Part shown: positions 1 to 11,810 of the stretch, one piece after another
Position numbering within the stretch: position 1 is the first letter of the stretch
How the letters are laid out: every line of letters starts with the position of its first letter
NCBI RefSeq assembly: GCF_031143425.1
Contig: NC_090438.1
Coordinates: 774,081,138-774,145,137 of the forward strand
Length of the DNA: 64,000 nucleotides
From: Pleurodeles waltl
Taxonomy: Eukaryota > Chordata > Amphibia > Caudata > Salamandridae
Reading direction: 5' to 3'
The notes under the pieces: generated by a model
What the model saw: the letters and a program-made list of their open reading frames with translations, nothing else
Database searches by the model: none
What the model was told of the DNA's origin: nothing
Position numbers and translations under genes: made by a program

Positions 1-800
1 TGGGAAGAAGACGTTGTACCTGGACTGGAAGTAGCCGATCTTGTTCCGAAACGACGGAGTGTGGATGAGTGCGGCTGCAGTTCCCATGTGAAGAAACCAT
101 CGCGCTGGTGAGTGTGCGGCAAGCGGATCTTGTTTAGAAGTGACGTTGTGCTGACGAGTGCGGCTGCGATTTCATATGAAGGAAATCTTTGCGTCGGTGA
201 GCGTGCAGGCAAGCGATCGTTGAGGAGCACCAGCGTGAACTGAAGGGAAGCAAGTACGGTGGAGCCGTGACGGAGTGCTGGAAGGAAATTGTAATTTCCG
301 TGCGGCGAGAATCATCGTGTGGGCGTGGGCAAGGGACCGATCTACGGAGTGCCAGCAGTAATTTTGACAGGAACATTGACTGTAGACGGTCTAGTCTACA
401 GAAAGCGTGGTTACGTGGCACTGAAGGGGAGGAAGCGAAGTAGGAGGCATATTTTCACGTTTCCACATCGAGTCACAAACACACATTTGAAAGGAGACAA
501 AGCGGAAAGCCTCCTTAACTGAATATAAATAATTTATTGGCAAAATAACTTCGGAAATTAACCCTGGGCTAAAAGGAAACGTTATGTAATGTACAGGAAG
601 TTTATTTTATAAACATGTTTGTGAGGATAATGAGGAATAATTGACAGTTACAAAACCATTTATTATCTTGTGTAAAGAATAGTTATAACTTGTGTGTGGG
701 AGCTGCTCCAGTAAAATCTGTCCAGTAAATCTGTCATAAATTCGTAGGTTAATAACTAATATAGCTTAATCTTATTCTGTAGAGATTAAGCTCATTCAAG
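1..800 (+). other. Probable gypsy-1 leader; no gene seen
   Basis: The segment lies directly upstream of the gag start of gypsy-1. Only short, unconvincing ORFs are present. The first half is relatively GC-rich and the second half AT-rich. I infer untranslated leader, possibly with some LTR, but no primer-binding site was recognised. Confidence 0.4.
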
Positions 801-1246
801 ATGGCTGTTGCTAATATGTCCCAACCACCTCTGTTCTTGGATGATGTTGGGGAACCAAACTTGATGTGGAAGGATTGGATTAAGTTATTTGAATCAAATC
901 AAATCAAATCAAATCATAAACATTTATAAAGCGCGCTACTCACCCGTGCGGGTCTCAAGGCGCTAGGGGGATGGGGTTACTGCTGCTCGAAGAGCCAGGT
1001 CTTGAGTTGCCTCCGGAATGCGGAGTGGTCCTGGGTGGTCCTGAGGTTGGTGGGGAGGGAATTCCATGTCTTGGCCGCCAGGTAGGAGAAGGACCTCCCA
1101 CCTGAATCATACTTAATAGCTATTGGGGGGAAAAATTTTCATCAACTAGGAAGCAGCATATCCTACTGCGTAATCTAGGGATACAGGGTCGGAAAGTTTA
1201 TGAAAATTTAGCAGATCTAGAGGAAGAAGAAGAAGATAGAGAAGAA
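801..1246 (+). pseudogene. gypsy-1 gag N-terminal part, split by a LINE insertion
   Basis: An ATG at 801 opens a frame whose start resembles the gag start of gypsy-2 at 37275: a proline-containing opening followed by a tryptophan-lysine-leucine-phenylalanine stretch. The frame runs to 896, is interrupted by a foreign insert at 897-1102, and resumes after the duplicated TGAATCA. A further small frameshift near 1125-1140 separates it from the long downstream frame. The role in an intact element would be capsid formation. Confidence 0.65.
897..1102 (-). mobile_element. 5'-truncated L2/CR1-like LINE: ORF2 C-terminus, short 3' UTR and (ATTTG)n tail
   Basis: Read on the - strand, the 5' half encodes a typical LINE ORF2 C-terminal tail, with a serine-phenylalanine motif, then KTWNSLP, then FRRQLKTWLF, ending in a TAA. 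A short 3' UTR with an imperfect GCGC hairpin and TTATAAATG follows, ending in a pentamer repeat of the ATTTG type. The insert is flanked by the direct repeat TGAATCA (890-896 and 1103-1109), a plausible 7-bp target-site duplication. The inserted orientation is opposite to gypsy-1. Severe 5' truncation is normal for target-primed reverse transcription. The clade assignment is from the C-terminal motif only. Confidence 0.75.
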
Positions 1247-3661
1247 TTGGATGAATACGAAAAAACAGTTAAAAAATTAGAGGGACATTTTGGTCAAAAA
1301 ATTAATATTGTTCTGGAGAGGCATAAATTTTTCTCTAGGGTACAAGGTAAGGAGGAAAAAGTATCGAACTATGTAGCGTGTTTGAAAGGACTTGCAGCCA
1401 CTTGTGATTTCGGAAACCTTGAAGACTCATTGATCAGAGATCAATTGGTCAGATGCACTAATGATAACAAAGTGCAGGAGAAATTGCTAATTATGAACCC
1501 CGTGTTAAGAGAAGCTATTGAGATTGCCAAAGGAATAGAGCACACAGTAGAGTGCATGAGACTAATGAAAAATACTACTGTTAATGACAAAATAAATGAG
1601 GTTAAAATCAGTTCCAAACAAGAGTTAACGGACGTAAAACTTGAGGAAGGAAGCAAAAATCAGGAAATGGCACATAAGAAAATCAGCTTTGAAAACACAA
1701 AAAATAGATGCTATAGGTGTGGCAATAGTAGACACTTTGCAAATAACCCTGAGTGCCCGGCTAGAAATTGTATATGCAGGAAATGCGGGGCAAGAGGACA
1801 TTATGCAAGAATGTGCAAAAACGATAAAGGCGAATTTGGAGGGAAGAAAGTTGTACACAAAATAGAAGATAATTTAGAGCATAGGGATACATTTGTGTTA
1901 CAAGTAAAAGGCTACAATGAAACAAAAGGTACAAACATTATGTACCCTTTGTGTGTCATCACCTTAGATGGTGAGGAAGTAAAGGTACTAGCTGACTCAT
2001 GCTCACCCTATACATTTGTGGATTATAGTATATATGAAAGCTGTTTCAAAGGAAAGGGATACATGTTATTACCAGCCGATATATCCCCAGGTGGGTACAA
2101 TAATGATCCAATACCTTTGAAAGGTATGTTAAATATGCACATCAAAAATAGAGAAACTACTGGTAAAGTCTATTTTACCAATAAGGGTTCAAATGTGTTA
2201 GGGTGGATACATCAAAAAGAGTTAGGCATACGATTAGATCCTAATTTGGAAGATCCTGTTTTAGCGATAAGTGATTCAGGCGAGGATTATGCTATGTGTA
2301 GAGAATTCCCTGAAATTTTCAATAATAAATTTGGTCGATTGATTGACTATCAGCACAAAATTATTCTTAAAGATGAGGCAATACCAGTTTCACATAAAGT
2401 AAGACCTATTCCTTTTCTTATGCGAGAGCCATTGAAGCAAGAATTAGACAGATTAGAACAATTGGGGGTTATTGAACCTATTGAGAACTCCTTATGGCTA
2501 GCCCCCATTGTAGTAACTAGGAAACCGGGAGGTAAAGGCATTCGCGTATGTGTAGACTTAAGAGACTTAAATGCCTGTATTTGGGTAGAAAGGTTTCCTT
2601 TACCAAGAATTAATGAAATGCTAAGTACCATGGGCCCAGCTCAAGTTTTTAGCGTTATTGACCTTTCCTCAGCATACCATCAAGTTGAGTTACATCCCTC
2701 TTCAAGATCACTTACGTCTTTTATCACACCATTTGGTGCCTTCAGATATTGCCGAATGCCGTTTGGACTAGCGTCTGCTGCCGCCGTGTTCCAACGCATC
2801 ATGCAAAGTATCTTGAAGGGGGTTGACCATGTTTTATGCTTCCAGGATGACATGTTAATCTACGGTAATACTGTGGAAGAACATGATAATACTCTGAGAA
2901 AAGTTTTCCGAGCGTTGTGTCAAGCTGGCATGACAATAAAGAAGGAAAAATGCTGTTTTGGAGTGGGGTCAGTAGATTTTCTGGGCCATAAAATTTCGAA
3001 AGAAGGGATTCAACCACAATATGACCTGATAAAAGCTATAAAAGAGGCCTTACCCCCTACAAATAAACAGGAACTCAAATCCTTCTTGGGACTAGCTGAA
3101 TATATGGTGAAATTTGTGCAGAACATTGCCATAGTCACTGTTCCCATGAGGAAACTTCTAAAGAAAGATGTACCATTTAGTTGGGATTTAGATTGCCAAC
3201 AAGCTTTTAACAAGATCAAAGAAGCAATTGTCCATTCTCCCCATTTGGGAAAATTTGACTCCAAGTTAAAAACATGGGTAACTACAGATGCCAGTGGTCA
3301 AGGGTTGGGAGCAACATTGTCTCAAAGGATGGATGGCCAAGACAGAATCATAGCATTTGCTTCCAGAGCTCTGAACGAAGCAGAGGGAAGACATTCAACT
3401 ATAGAAAGAGAAACTCTGGCTTGCTATTGGGCGGTAAATCATTAGAAAAAATTCTTATGGGGCCTACCTTTCACTATCAAGACTGATCATAAACATTTAG
3501 TCAGTGTATTTACCACTCAAGGTCGAGAGAGAGCTACTCCACGAATAGCCAAATGGATGATGGATCTAGAAAATTATAATTTTTATGTATTATACGTTCC
3601 TGGCAGTAAAAATTTTAGCGCTGACTATCTATCTAGATCCATGAAACGTGGAATAGATTAA
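1247..3661 (+). pseudogene. gypsy-1 gag(C-term)-protease-reverse transcriptase-RNase H
   Basis: This long frame (the first codon shown is TTG, so it is not a true start) reads through several domains. Two zinc knuckles begin near residue 155; the second is a canonical C-x2-C-x4-H-x4-C. A retropepsin-like region carries ADSCSPYTFVD, an odd variant with cysteine where the family usually has glycine. The reverse transcriptase has VIDLSSAYHQ and a catalytic FQDD (residues 532-535), where most relatives have tyrosine before QDD or xDD. RNase H starts with TTDASG. A TAG at 3443-3445 replaces a tryptophan codon position inside RNase H; the frame continues with good similarity (PGSKNFSADYLSR) to a TAA at 3659-3661. 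The reactions would be Gag processing and cDNA synthesis, but this copy cannot make the full product. Confidence 0.9.
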
Positions 3662-5061
3662 ATAAGTAAACAAGAGTCTATAAAGGAAATACTCACACCC
3701 GAATCGGTACTTAAAGTGAAATTAGCAAGTATCAGTAAAGAGGAATGGGTGAATGGGTGAATGAGGCTAAAAAAGACGATGCGCTGAATTTACTAAAAGA
3801 AAAGATTGTCAATGGGTGGCCTAACAACGTGAAAGATATTGAGGAAGATTTAAAAGGATATTGGGACATTAGATTAGAACTTCTTACCTGTGATGAATTA
3901 GTCATGAGAGGAGAAAGAGTTATACCTCCTGGCAAGCTATGGAGTAAGTTAATTGAGTTAGCGCATGAAGGTCACCTGGGTAGAAGTTTGATGAAAAACA
4001 AGTTATGAGCTACTTGCTGGTTCCCCAAGATGGATAAATTAGTTGAAAACTTAGTTAGGGAATGCGTAGTATGTGGAATGAGTGATAAAATTAAAATAAC
4101 AAGGAAAGCCTCATTGTCACCTATGGTTGTCCTGATAAAACCATGGGACAAACTAGGGCTGGATATTTTGGGTCCCCTAAATCACTTGAGTAACAAAGGC
4201 CGTTACATTCTTGTGTTAATTGATTACCAATCACATTGGACTATGTTTAAAATAGTAAACCGAGTAACAACAACAGATGTTATTGACTTCCTGAATGAAA
4301 CCTTCATGAAAGAAGGAGTACCCAGTACATTGGTGACAGACAATGGGGTACAGTTCACCTCTGATGCCATGAAAGAGTTCCTAAAAACATGGGGCATCCA
4401 TCACTTCAGGACTGCGTTATACAATCCTAAAGCAAACGGATTAGTCGAACGAATGAACAGATTGTTCAAAGAGTGCATTCAGAGGGCGAGGATGTCGAAT
4501 GCGTCATGTGAAGAACAGCTAAAACAGATGTTGTGGTCTTATCACACAACGCCGAATACATCTACTGGAATATCTCCTTTCCAAGCATTGAAGGGAAGAC
4601 ATCCTGGTACGAAACTCAATCCTAACTGGCTGAAAGGGGGAGAGCAAGTGAATGTGAAAAATGAGGAGTTAGCTGAATGTGTGAGACGCAAACAAGAAAA
4701 GTACAGTAAGTGGTATAATAACAAATTTGGTACCAAGGACAGGTCATGGCAGGTAGGGCAATGGGTGAAGGTTAGACTTCCAGATCGCATACTAAATGAG
4801 AGCAGTAAATTTTCAGAACTACTCAGAGTTAAAGAAGTGTATAAAAATGTTGTCAAATTAGAGGATGGTCGGTATTGGAGCATGGACCGCATTGTACATC
4901 ATCAAGGAAAGGAAAATCATCGCAAGGATAATGGTACAAGGAAAAACGGAACTGGTAATTCAGTCAATAATAAGGATCGTGATGCAAGAGTCAGAAGAAG
5001 TCCAGCATGGCATAAAGACTTTGTTTTCACTCATAAAGGAAGGGAGATATGTTGTAACTAA
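3662..5061 (+). pseudogene. gypsy-1 integrase
   Basis: After a linker, the frame is shifted by a tandem 8-bp repeat (GAATGGGT twice, about 3740-3757). The zinc-binding part has H-x-GHLG and CVVC, and is cut by a TGA at 4006-4008. From 4030 an uninterrupted frame encodes the catalytic core: D45 (LGLDILGP), D104 (VTDNGVQF) and E140 (LVERMN), giving D,D-35-E spacing. The C-terminal part includes WQVGQWVKVRLP. The function in an intact copy is insertion of cDNA into chromosomes. The catalytic residues survive although the upstream frame is broken, so decay seems moderate. Confidence 0.88.
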
Positions 5062-5390
5062 GGCACATAGGAAGTTGTGCTCAGCTCAACTCATTGTTCA
5101 ATAGTTACTTATACACGGACATCAATTTGGAGTGTATTATATTATGTTCTTTAAATCATATGTAGTCACAGTAATTAATTGTAGAGTATTTGAACCTGCT
5201 GTATATAGTTAAGAATGGTATGTTCCGTTATGCTCCAGTCCCCTCAGAATGTAAGAACAAGTGGAATAGCCGGGAGTTAGCTTTGGAATGTTAAGGAGTG
5301 GCGAAGGTGAAGACTGGTGATGACTGGAGGAGTTTGTGCTAATAAAGCTCATACTTATAAGCTGTGTTTATTGAATAATTATAACACTAC
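5062..5390 (+). other. gypsy-1 3' untranslated region and probable 3' LTR
   Basis: This non-coding stretch follows the integrase stop. An AATAAA at 5341-5346 with T-rich sequence just downstream fits the polyadenylation site of an LTR. The right edge is placed near 5390 because the next bases read in frame as a different, proline/serine-rich ORF. The left LTR edge cannot be fixed without the 5' LTR. Confidence 0.5.
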
Positions 5391-6030
5391 CCCTCTGGAT
5401 GAAGACCCCAGTGAGGACAACACCCCTGGATGCGTGGACACTGAGGACGAAGCTGGCCCATCAGGGACACCTGATCAGTCAACAACTGTCAGCCTCACAC
5501 TATCCACATCAACTCCTCCCAGCCATGTTTCATCTATATCACAGGCAACCATTTGCCCCCAAACCTGTGCCCCAATGACTTTCTCATCCATTGTGTGCCA
5601 CACAGTACATTTATTTGAGACTCCTTTTATCACCCCTGAGAATGATGGTCTTGCCACCACTGGGAGTGGGCATACTGTGTCATGGGCACAGGCACGTGGG
5701 GGCAGGGTTAGTGGGAGGGACGCTGTGGGCCAGAGGATGGGGGCTCAAAGGGACAATACTGACCAAGAAACCATCTCCCAAGTCTTGATGGCATGATGGG
5801 CCAGGTAATTACCATTATGGGGGAAATCCAAAAGATGCAGAGGGACAATCACCAGGAAGTCATGCAGCAGTGGCAGGCCCAAAATGCCATCCTGGCTTCC
5901 ATTACTGGGGTGCTGAGGGACATCAACACTACCCAAAGTAGGTCTGCCACACAACATCTGGCCTCTTCCACTGGTAATAAGTCATCAGGCCCTTCAACAT
6001 CTGTGGTTGATAGTGGAATTTAGGCCCTGC
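5391..6030 (+). pseudogene. Harbinger-like accessory ORF remnant (coiled-coil part)
   Basis: The frame encodes an acidic, Ser/Thr/Pro-rich segment followed by a glutamine-rich helix (GQVITIMGEIQKMQ, then QQWQAQNAILASITGVL). This layout resembles the C-terminal part of the Myb/SANT-like second protein of Harbinger transposons, where a low-complexity linker precedes a coiled coil. A one-base deletion near 5782-5790 breaks the frame, and it ends at a TAG at about 6022. It lies immediately after the gypsy-1 3' end, so gypsy-1 probably inserted into it and the N-terminal half would be left of the window. It is not the same subfamily as the copies at 7-12 kb and 15-20 kb. Family assignment is inference. 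Confidence 0.4.
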
Positions 6031-7344
6031 CAGGTGAAGGACATGCCTCAGACACCCCACCCTCTGTAGCAGAGGGACCCCCCGCAAACATGGACATCCA
6101 CCCAGCCATCCAGGAGAAGCAGATGCCAAGACCAAACCCACTGCCAGGAAGTGAACCTCTCCTGACTGGTTCCCCCTGTGTGCCACAGATACACCCTGTT
6201 GACTGTTCTGAAACCTATCTCCATTTTCTTGCAAGGACACTGGACTTGTGTTTACTAGTGGTGAAGCAGCTACCCGGATGATTTCAGCCACCATGACTGA
6301 ACCCATCACTGTTTACTTTGTGTTTTTTAAGTTACTAATCACACATATTGTTTTACTGTCCACAATATATTACACTTAAACACAGGTTCTGTGTAAGTGT
6401 CATTTATGAACCATGTACAACTTTTATGCACGCCAACTCTAGTATCAATATGTCCCTCTGTACAACCTTTGTTATGGACTCTATCAGCATGAGACTCATA
6501 ACACTGGGATTGTAACATGGACAGATTCCAAAACAGGTGTAAACTACATGTACAACAGCGCATAGAGTATAAGTGATAGTAACATCAGGGTGTTTGCTAA
6601 GGTGTCATATACTACTAAACCACATGATACAGAAGTTAGAGACATGCCAATCTTCCTACAAGCGAGGAGGCATACGGATTGTCCCTTTGTATCACCTGGT
6701 AAAGCCTTATCACATACCGATGCCTTAGCTTCCTAATAATCATACCCCATGGTACAGACAGAGAGCAGTACTGATGTCCCCACTCCAGGGCTCTTTCACT
6801 TACATTGGTCACATACATGTAGGCTTGCCACTCACCTATCAGTCTATAGAGACATTCACATTGGTGTGCAAAGTAGGAACACACTGCCAGCTATGTACAA
6901 GGCAGATTACATACAACAGAAACCATTGTGATGGTAGAGGGTATGGTTCTACATTTTCACATGTCAGACACATATAGACACACAAATGACACCATTTGAC
7001 CACCTCCAGTACCCTATAGGTCATCTTGATGGGAAAACACAATTCCACCCCAGTGTCCTGACAGTCTGGCCATGTTGGTTACACTCCACATACTCATGGC
7101 AATTAGTACCTAGTTTCAGCCATGTCCACTTCTCATGTCTGCCTGCAATTCCCATCTTCTTCTGCAACTGTCTGTGACTTTCCAAGGATGAATAGCCAAA
7201 CTGGAACTCTTCAAATCTGTGATTGACAGGGATAAGCGATAGGACATAGCAGAAAACATTCATCAATTCAGACAAGTCATGTTCACAAGTGTGACTTTGT
7301 TGGTATGGTGCATGTAGACATAACTTTTTCCTTTGGTCTGTGTC
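6031..7344. other. No gene seen; probable Harbinger 3' or intronic DNA
   Basis: Only short ORFs without recognisable motifs occur. The last ~60 bases before 7345 resemble the pyrimidine-rich stretch just upstream of exon 2 in the second Harbinger copy (17400-17449), which suggests that the right end is intron. Confidence 0.35.
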
Positions 7345-7349
7345 ATCCA

Positions 7350-7624
7350 GGTAGGTCAACGCCCATCAAAATAAGGGAATCGGGCGTGCCATCACCAAGC
7401 AAGAGTGACCCTGGGAGTCCACAGCCGGCAGAGCACCCACTGCAGGAAGCGGTGGTAGGACATAAGATGCTGGGCTCAGAAGACCGCAGAGGCCCAGCTG
7501 GGGATGTCCTCCCAATGAGGGAAGGGCGCCCGTCGGACCCTGACCCCCCTAATGGCTCGCATTTTGGTTGTGGCCTTCCCTGAGTTGGGTGGGTATTTGA
7601 GGTTAGCACAGCAGCCACAATGGG
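7350..7624 (+). pseudogene. Harbinger copy A Myb/SANT-like gene, exon 2
   Basis: The block matches copy B exon 2 at nucleotide level: a start resembling AHQNKGIGRAI, a middle GGPxGDVLP-encoding stretch in the alternate frame, and an end at a good splice donor (GTAAGT at 7625-7630). Stops and frameshifts interrupt the reading frame. The presumed acceptor AG is mutated to AA. In intact elements this exon gives the DNA-binding trihelix/Myb-like domain that recruits the transposase to the transposon ends. No exon 1 counterpart was found upstream. Confidence 0.6.
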
Positions 7625-7630
7625 GTAAGT

Positions 7631-9495
7631 ACACACGTACACAAGTACATGGTTCTGCCAGTTAAGTGTATGATGTCTACGTATCTCAGTTGTGACAATG
7701 TGGTAAGTGCTACAGGTAAAGGGTCTCCTAATAAGACAAAGTACTACAGTTGCCAACATTGATACACAGATGTGGACATTGTATTGTGTATAGGGACATG
7801 TTACTCACCTATGTTAACCAAATTGTATAACAGCATGGGGTAATGCACATGTGACTGTGTCATATGTGCACCTCTACACTGCTATACATATGTGTAACCT
7901 GCTGTTTCATCCTTCCCACCTACGGATCCATAGTGCATATACCCAATTGGTAAGATGTCCAGCTCTGTGGTCTCTGACCATTCCTATTCCACTGGATTTA
8001 GCTCTATGTGCTCGTCTGACAGATGAGTAACAAGGCCAAATAGTCCTGTGTTCTGAAATTGATGGAAACTTCATGCGAGTGTGTTATCCTAATTGGGAAT
8101 TTGACATGGCATACTCACTACACTCCCTCTGAGGTGTGAGGAGGTGTCCACAATGTTATGTCTAAACTATACATTGGCAAATGTGACGTTTGAACAGGGT
8201 GGACATCCTACATGATGGAAAGCATGGTGGTAATGACACATTAACAGTACAGGATATTTCATTGACATGTGTTCAGACAATTTGTACCATGTACATGGTA
8301 TTCAGAAGGTAAGTGGTTAGCCTGCTGAAACCTTAGGCCATGTATTTTGTCCATGCTACATAGGGCAGGACCGTACCTATATGTGTGCATTATACAGTTT
8401 CTTTCCTAAATCATGTGTCAATTGGTACTTCGTGCCTTTTTTATGTTGAGGGATCTACTTTGCCATACTTACCTTTGCTAATCTGAGGCTGTTTTGACAA
8501 ATTTTTTAATGGATCAGCTCATTTCAGCCTGACGTAAGAGTGTAGCAGGTGTTCTAGTTGACGTTCACATGTTGGTGTAATGTCAGTCAATTTGATGGAC
8601 TCTAGGTGTATGTACCAAACATGGTTTGTCATGGCTTATGTCAGTGTTACTTTAGTCCTAAGATATTAGGTTACACATGTCTGGACAGTTGGTAGTGATG
8701 TAGGTATTTTGATGTTGCCATGTAGAGGTTTCTACTCAGCATGAATAGTGTAATAGTATGTGGCATTTATGCACATGTTTAGTGTCCATTGTATTGAAGG
8801 TGTTGGTATGCTTCCTGTGGTTGTCTGTGGGTGTATCCTGTGTGCTAACTTTGTTGACTATCTGTCAATGAATAAGATAAGTGGGTCCAGAAACTCTGTC
8901 TAAACATTTACTAGACACTTTTGATAGATGATTTGCTGACATGGTATGTAATTTTATAAGCCTCACAATTTGGGTATGCCATTTGTAGTGATTTTATCTG
9001 AGGTGTTTGCCATTGTGAATGCTATGGACAGAGTCACATGTTAGGTATGTGATTGCAAAGCAACATGCTGTGTTGTAGTTGAAGTGAGATGTTACTTTCA
9101 TGAAACATCACTCCTTGTGATTGACTGGGCAAGTGTGGATTAGGGGTAGACATGATATTGTGTACAGTTAACAGCATTTGCTAACAATGGGTTGTTGATA
9201 TACAGTGATGATCTGTATAGGGAGAGACCTTTGATGTTGCCCAATCATCTTATGCATGAATTGTTAGTGTTACAGCTGAATTGATGGGATGGTGACGTAG
9301 TGGTCATATGGTTGGCTTATGTTGTGGGTGAGACTGTTGTCATATATGATTGTTCAAAGTATGTAGTTGTGACATGAGGTAGGCTCTAAATGGTTTCTAC
9401 CTGAGGCTTTCTTAGACATAGATGTGATGTTGCTGTTGTGTATGGTGTAATGTATGTGTATGTTAAGAATGTGAGGACCCTACCTCTCTCTCTGA
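7631..9495. other. Intron-like spacer of Harbinger copy A; no gene seen
   Basis: The segment is T/G-rich and free of ORFs with recognisable motifs. It lies between the splice donor at 7625 and the start of exon 3 similarity near 9501. Confidence 0.4.
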
Positions 9496-9500
9496 TTCTC

Positions 9501-10950
9501 AGCATCAACATTGGCAGGCAAAGGAGACGGGGTACAGCTGTGTAGGAAAGCTGCTGGTCACGGGACCCGCAGTGCTGATACCACTGACACTGAGGGACCC
9601 AGTGGCCCGGAGGGTGAGGGGAGTGCCACTGGGGAGACAGGATCCACCTTTCATCTTCGGAATCCTCCTCCAGTGGACACTCCCTGGTGGTGGCGGATCC
9701 TCATATGACCACCCCAGCATCATCTCTGTCTGCCACCCCCTTTCTATCACCTCCCTCCCTGAGGCACCCCACCCAGTAGGCCATGCCCGCTCACGCAAAA
9801 GGTCCGCAGGTGCCACTGCCCCTGCCCCTGGCGGTCCTGCTGCCCTGGAGGCTATTGACCTCCTGAGGTCCATCTCTGTGGATCAGTCGACCATTGTGAA
9901 TGCTATCCAGGACTTGCAACTCAGATCCAACCGAGTAATGTGTTCCATGAGGGCATTCACGGTGCACTGGCTGGTCTACAGAGATCCTTTCAAGCTCTGG
10001 CCTCCACACTGATGGCAACCAGTCATCCTTTGTCTCCCATCCCCCCTCCACCTTTTCCTTACCAATCCCAAACCTCTCTTCCCTGACCCAGCCAAGGCAC
10101 ACAGACAGCCACGCATGCATCCACCTCAACATCCAAGTGTAGATCAGACAAACATAAGCACCACAAGACACACAACCGGCATGCACACAAGCAACATACA
10201 CCTGCACACAGAGCAGCAGTCACAACCTGCCCTGACACGCCCACCACCCCAGCATCACAGACAGCACACCTGACACACATGCAGACACCACACAAACATT
10301 CACAGATCCGGCCACTACACATATCCTGCCCACAGACAGCATCATAGCAGACCCTCGGACATCCACCCCAGTCACCACACTCGCAGACACCACAGACACG
10401 TCTACTTGCAGGACATCCACCATACCTGCAGTGAGCACCCCAACAGTCACCCACCCACCATTTCATCTCCCAGCACCTCCACCCCCCTCCTCCCAAGACA
10501 CATAAATTCCCTCACACACCCACCCAACAAACACCCACCACCCACAAACATACCTTGCACAAACATGCACCCAAGACATCCACACCAAAACCTCTAAAAA
10601 CCTTCACTTTCCCTCTCACTCTCCCTCCACACCCAAATCCTTTTGCTATGACCATCCCCGTGTGTGTAAGAAAGCTTTCCTTTCAGAGTTTACCCCTTAC
10701 CCTACTCCTCTCCCACCCCCATGGAACCCCTAAACGGTCTGTGTCCCTCCCCAAGTCTGGGCCTTCCACCTCCAAGACCTCCCCTGCTCCCCCTGCAAGT
10801 ATCCATGCCCCTGCCAAGAAATCAACCCCTCCACGAAAAAGCCAACCTTCCCCTAAACCTAAGACCAAGCGCAATCCCCCAAGCCAGATCCCAATGGCCC
10901 CCCTCCAAAACCTAAACCCAAACTCCCCACCCTCACCACCAGATAACCCC
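9501..10950 (+). pseudogene. Harbinger copy A Myb-like gene, exon 3 (low-complexity tail)
   Basis: The sequence matches copy B exon 3 over its length. It encodes an acidic/Ser-Gly start, the short helical segment EAIDLLRSISVDQS, then long Thr/Pro/His-rich and Lys/Pro-rich low-complexity stretches. Several frame changes are needed, so it is not intact. At the residue where copy B has a TAG (18866) copy A keeps CAG, which shows the stop in B is derived. The low-complexity composition produces many spurious ORFs on the - strand here. Confidence 0.6.
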
Positions 10951-11810
10951 TGAGGTGCCTGCCTGCCCCATAGATGCCCCTACCTGTGGAGGTTACATGG
11001 CAGTCAGGAGTCAAACTCGGGGCACGCATCTATGCACTTTGTGCAAATAGAGTATGAGATTATGGACTGGCCTATGGCCTTTGTTGTTGACAATTTAAAA
11101 AATAAATTAAACCAACATGTAGTTGGTTTCCAGGTTACATCTTTGTCATGTATTTCTTTCCCTAGTGTGGAGTTCCACCTGGCTGACATTAGTTGTGTGT
11201 CTGTATGTGTGTGTGTGTGTGTGTGCTGCTTGGGCTACGTGTGTTTTTTATGCAGTATTTGAGATTTGTGTGCAGGGCTTTTGTCTAAAAGTGATAGTGT
11301 GTGTGTTGTGACATGGACATTTGTGTGTTCAGAGTTTTTGCTGTGTTGGTATTGTGTGTTTTTTTGTGTTGAAGTGTGTTTGTTGGTGTGTTGCGTGTTG
11401 TGAATGAAATGTTAGATACGATGTTCTGTGTAAGTCGATCGGTAAGTAGTGTGCTTGTGTATTCGTATGTATTTTTTCCTGTAGGTGTTACGTTGTGATA
11501 TATGTGTGATGTGTCCCCTGTAGGTCCCTGACAAGATATTGTATATGGTGCGGTTGTGTTCTGGTTGTTATGTATTGTGGTGTTGCGTGGTACTGTGTGT
11601 GGACCTGTGCAGTGTTTCCGTGCATATCCATGTATGTTTGTGACGTGCATCTGTGTGTGTGTGTGTGTGTGTAGTGGCCGTAGTGTATTTTTGTGTATAT
11701 ATGAGTGTGTGTGTGACTTCATGTGAGTGTGCATGTTAGTGTGCTGTTACGTGTGAGTTTCGCCCTTGGACCCCTTCCTGAATGCATGTTGTGTGAGTAT
11801 ACAAAAATTG
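10951..11810 (+). repeat. Harbinger copy A 3' UTR, then GT-rich region with (GT)n tracts
   Basis: Bases 10951-11130 match the post-coding sequence of copy B and include AATAAA at about 11101. From about 11140 the strand is strongly T/G-biased with pure (GT)n or (TG)n tracts at about 11197-11224 and 11656-11674. No gene is visible. Confidence 0.6.

Larger units (their letters stand above)
1..5390 (+). mobile_element. Ty3/gypsy retrotransposon copy 1 (gypsy-1), 5' end outside window
   Basis: This is a + strand LTR retrotransposon with domain order gag (two CCHC knuckles), protease, reverse transcriptase, RNase H, integrase, which is the Ty3/gypsy order. Bases 1-800 contain no convincing ORF and are probably the 5' leader; a 5' LTR would lie before the window. 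The gag start is at 801 and the integrase ends at 5061. The copy is dead: a LINE is inserted in gag, there are nonsense codons at 3443, 3659 and 4006, and an 8-bp tandem duplication at about 3740-3757 shifts the frame. It shares protein similarity with gypsy-2 (37275-51055) and with the integrase fragment at 57540-58290, so the lineage has several copies in this window. Confidence 0.9.

Noticed and set aside
10059..10496. Cys/Val/Gly-rich - strand ORFs opposite Harbinger exon 3 (also 19018-19440)
   Set aside because: These are shadows of the Thr/His/Pro-rich low-complexity coding strand.
11285..11734. 149-residue - strand His/Thr-rich ORF
   Set aside because: It is produced by the GT-rich tracts on the + strand.
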